NCBI GenBank assembly: GCA_900548845.1
Contig: URMI01000058.1
Span: 1-6,450 of the forward strand
Length of the DNA: 6,450 nt
Reading direction: 5' to 3'
Origin: an uncultured Clostridia bacterium
GTDB taxonomy: Bacteria; Bacillota; Clostridia; Christensenellales; Borkfalkiaceae
Under the pieces are notes generated by a model. It was not told where the DNA came from. It saw nothing but the letters and a program-made list of their open reading frames with translations, and searched no databases. Made by a program: the position numbers and the translations under genes. Shown here in pieces: positions 4,839 to 6,450 of the stretch (the stretch's first letter is position 1; every line of letters begins with the position of its first letter).

Positions 4839-5797
4839 GGGCGTGCATCTACGGCGCGGGGGCGATGGGAACCAGCCTCGGCGCGGCGCTTTCTGAGGCG
4901 GGCGTTCTCGTCGAGCTTATCTCCCGCAATGCGGCGCACGTCTCGGCGCTCCGCACGGAGGGGGCAGTTCTCTCGGGCTCCGTCAATATGACTGTGCCCG
5001 TCACCGCGCTCCTTCCCGAAGAGATGGCGGGAAAGTACGATGTCATCTTCCTCGCCATTCGCCAGAGGGGCAACCGCGAGGCGGCGGAGTACCTCTTTCC
5101 CTTCCTGAAAGAGGACGGCGCGCTCGTGAGCGTTCAGAACGGGCTGCCCGAGCGTGCGCTTGCAGAGGTGTTCGGTGCGGACAGGGTGTACGGCTGCGCC
5201 CTCTCGTGGGGAGCGGAGCGCATCGCCCCCGGGCACATTCAGATGACGGGCGGCGGCTTCCGCTATGCCCTCGGCGCGTTCGGCAAGGGGGTAAGACTCC
5301 AAGAGCTTTCTTCGCTCCTTGCAAAGACGGGCGAAGTGACGGCGGGGGACCTCAACGAGATCCGCTTTGCAAAGCTTGCGGTCAACGCGTCCTTCTCGAC
5401 GCTCTCGGTCATCTCGGGTCTCACCTTTGGCGAGCTTGCCTCGCGGCATAAAAAGCTTGCGCTCGGGCTCATGCGGGAAGTATTCTGCGTCGCCCGCGCC
5501 GCGGGCTGCAAAAAGCTCCCTTTAAGCGGACACGATCTTTTCCGCGTGTTTTCGGGGCCGTGGGCGGGGCTGCTGCTGCCCGTTGCCATGAAGCCTTATA
5601 AAAACACCCGTTCGGGGATGCTCAAAGACTTAGAGGCGGGCAGAAGAACGGACGTCGACTTTGTGGCGGGCGCCGCCGTAGATGAGGGCGGGCGGCTCGG
5701 CGTGGAGACGCCGCTTCTCGAAAGCGCCGTCTCCCTCGTGCACGACATCGAAAACGGGCTTGCGGAGATCGCGCCCGAAACATTGCAGTTACTGTAA
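4835..5797 (+). CDS. Ketopantoate reductase family (PanE/ApbA-like) protein
   Basis: The 320-residue product has the two-domain plan of 2-dehydropantoate 2-reductase, which uses NADPH to reduce ketopantoate to pantoate for coenzyme A synthesis. A Rossmann N-terminus carries GAGAMG (7-12). SVQNGLPE (99-106) holds the conserved N102. The helical C-terminal domain has KLAVNASF with K180 (the catalytic lysine position) and N184. SGMLKDLEAGRRTDVD (260-275) follows, then GVETPLLE (289-296). Two substrate-side positions differ from E. coli PanE as I remember it: N184 of PanE corresponds to S188 here, and the E256 glutamate of the TE(I/V)D motif is D273. True ketopantoate activity is therefore plausible but not certain. 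The start is GTG in a GTGA overlap with the kinase stop, with only a weak G-run upstream, pointing to translational coupling. Confidence 0.88.
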   Translation: MRACIYGAGAMGTSLGAALSEAGVLVELISRNAAHVSALRTEGAVLSGSVNMTVPVTALLPEEMAGKYDVIFLAIRQRGNREAAEYLFPFLKEDGALVSVQNGLPERALAEVFGADRVYGCALSWGAERIAPGHIQMTGGGFRYALGAFGKGVRLQELSSLLAKTGEVTAGDLNEIRFAKLAVNASFSTLSVISGLTFGELASRHKKLALGLMREVFCVARAAGCKKLPLSGHDLFRVFSGPWAGLLLPVAMKPYKNTRSGMLKDLEAGRRTDVDFVAGAAVDEGGRLGVETPLLESAVSLVHDIENGLAEIAPETLQLL

Positions 5798-5807
5798 AGA
5801 GGAAGAT

Positions 5808-6450
5808 ATGCGGCTCATTCTCATTCGCCACGGCGATCCCGACTACGAACACGATACGCTCACTCAAAAGGGGCGGCGGGAAGCCGCGCTCCTTGCCGAG
5901 CGCACCAAAACATGGAAGGTGGACGACGTTTACACCTCTCCCCTCGGAAGGGCGCGGGCGACGGCGGAGCCCTCCCTTCAGAATTGGGGGAAGGAGGCAG
6001 TTGTCCTCGATTGGGCGCAGGAGTTTTTCTACCTCGTTCCCGACGGGAAGGGGGGAAAGCGCATCGCGTGGGACTATTTCCCCTCCGAATGGACGAAGTT
6101 TGACGAGAATTTCATCGAAAACAAGTGGATCGAGCGCGAGGAGATGGCGCCCCTCCGCGAAGATTATAAAAGGGTCACGCGCGCGTTGGACGGGCTTATC
6201 GCCTCTTACGGCTATGAGCGCGACGGCAGGATGTACCGCGTGAAAAAACGCAGCGATAAGACGATCGTCATCTTCTGCCATTTCGGGGTGAGTATGATCT
6301 TTTTATCGCACCTTCTCAATCTGCCCGCCGAGGCCCTTTTGCACGGGCTCATTTTGCCGCCCACGTCCGTCACCATCCTCAGTACCGAGGAGCGCGTGGG
6401 GGACGAGGCGTACTTCCGTGCCGAACGCATCGGCGATACCTGCCATCTGC
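5808..6450 (+). CDS. Histidine phosphatase family protein, 3' end outside window
   Basis: The first 214 residues belong to the histidine phosphatase (phosphoglycerate-mutase-like) superfamily. These enzymes form a phosphohistidine and remove or move phosphate on small molecules or proteins. Seen are the N-terminal LIRHG motif with catalytic H8, the YTSPLGRARATA segment (42-53) with R48 for phosphate contact, and FCHFGVS (156-162) with the second histidine H158. Compared with minimal members there is an insertion of about 75 residues between the arginine motif and the second histidine. It is rich in aromatic and charged residues (for example WDYFPSEW, 88-95), and a substrate cap could lie here. 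The sequence does not reveal the substrate; cobalamin-pathway or glycolytic roles are not supported specifically. The ATG at 5808 has GAGG (5799-5802) 5 bases before it. It begins 10 bases after the reductase stop, in the same operon. The reading frame is open to the last base. Confidence 0.87.
   Translation, partial: MRLILIRHGDPDYEHDTLTQKGRREAALLAERTKTWKVDDVYTSPLGRARATAEPSLQNWGKEAVVLDWAQEFFYLVPDGKGGKRIAWDYFPSEWTKFDENFIENKWIEREEMAPLREDYKRVTRALDGLIASYGYERDGRMYRVKKRSDKTIVIFCHFGVSMIFLSHLLNLPAEALLHGLILPPTSVTILSTEERVGDEAYFRAERIGDTCHL

Overview
The window looks like the end of a metagenomic or draft contig from a GC-rich member of the Bacillota, probably class Clostridia. The minus-strand order secG-rnr-smpB is the classical Firmicutes arrangement. 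The ribosome binding sites are strong AGGAGG types, the promoters are near-consensus sigma-A, and there is a Gram-positive-style lipoprotein. Species-level assignment is not possible from this sequence. The first 28 bases are not biological: they match the end of the Illumina TruSeq read-2 adapter, so the left edge is an assembly or trimming artefact.

Minus strand, read right to left. A divergent intergenic region (4176-4331) fires a small lipoprotein gene of unknown function (3774-4175), which ends at an intrinsic terminator (3730-3758). A separate promoter (3671-3699) starts secG (protein export), followed by rnr (RNase R), smpB (the trans-translation partner of tmRNA) and a PLP-dependent sulfhydrylase gene of the MetY type. 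The adapter cuts this last gene just before its catalytic lysine codon. A strong UUCG-loop terminator lies between secG and rnr and no separate rnr promoter is evident. Expression of the RNA-quality-control pair rnr-smpB may therefore depend on readthrough.

Plus strand, from the same divergent region. A consensus-like promoter (4296-4324) ends only 7 bases before the start codon of a shikimate-kinase-like P-loop kinase, so the mRNA is probably leaderless. This gene overlaps by 4 bases a ketopantoate-reductase-family gene, followed 10 bases later by a histidine-phosphatase gene that runs off the right edge. Kinase, NADPH-dependent reductase and phosphatase look like one transcription unit. The kinase lacks the usual shikimate-binding arginine and the reductase departs from PanE at substrate positions, so both may act on unassigned small molecules.

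No tRNA, rRNA, tmRNA, CRISPR array, insertion sequence or phage gene was seen. No intergenic stretch exceeds about 160 bases. I do not see a clear-cut novel system. The most interesting signals are the leaderless kinase operon with its divergent substrate residues, the lipoprotein leader made of two abutting inverted repeats, and the internal terminator before rnr.
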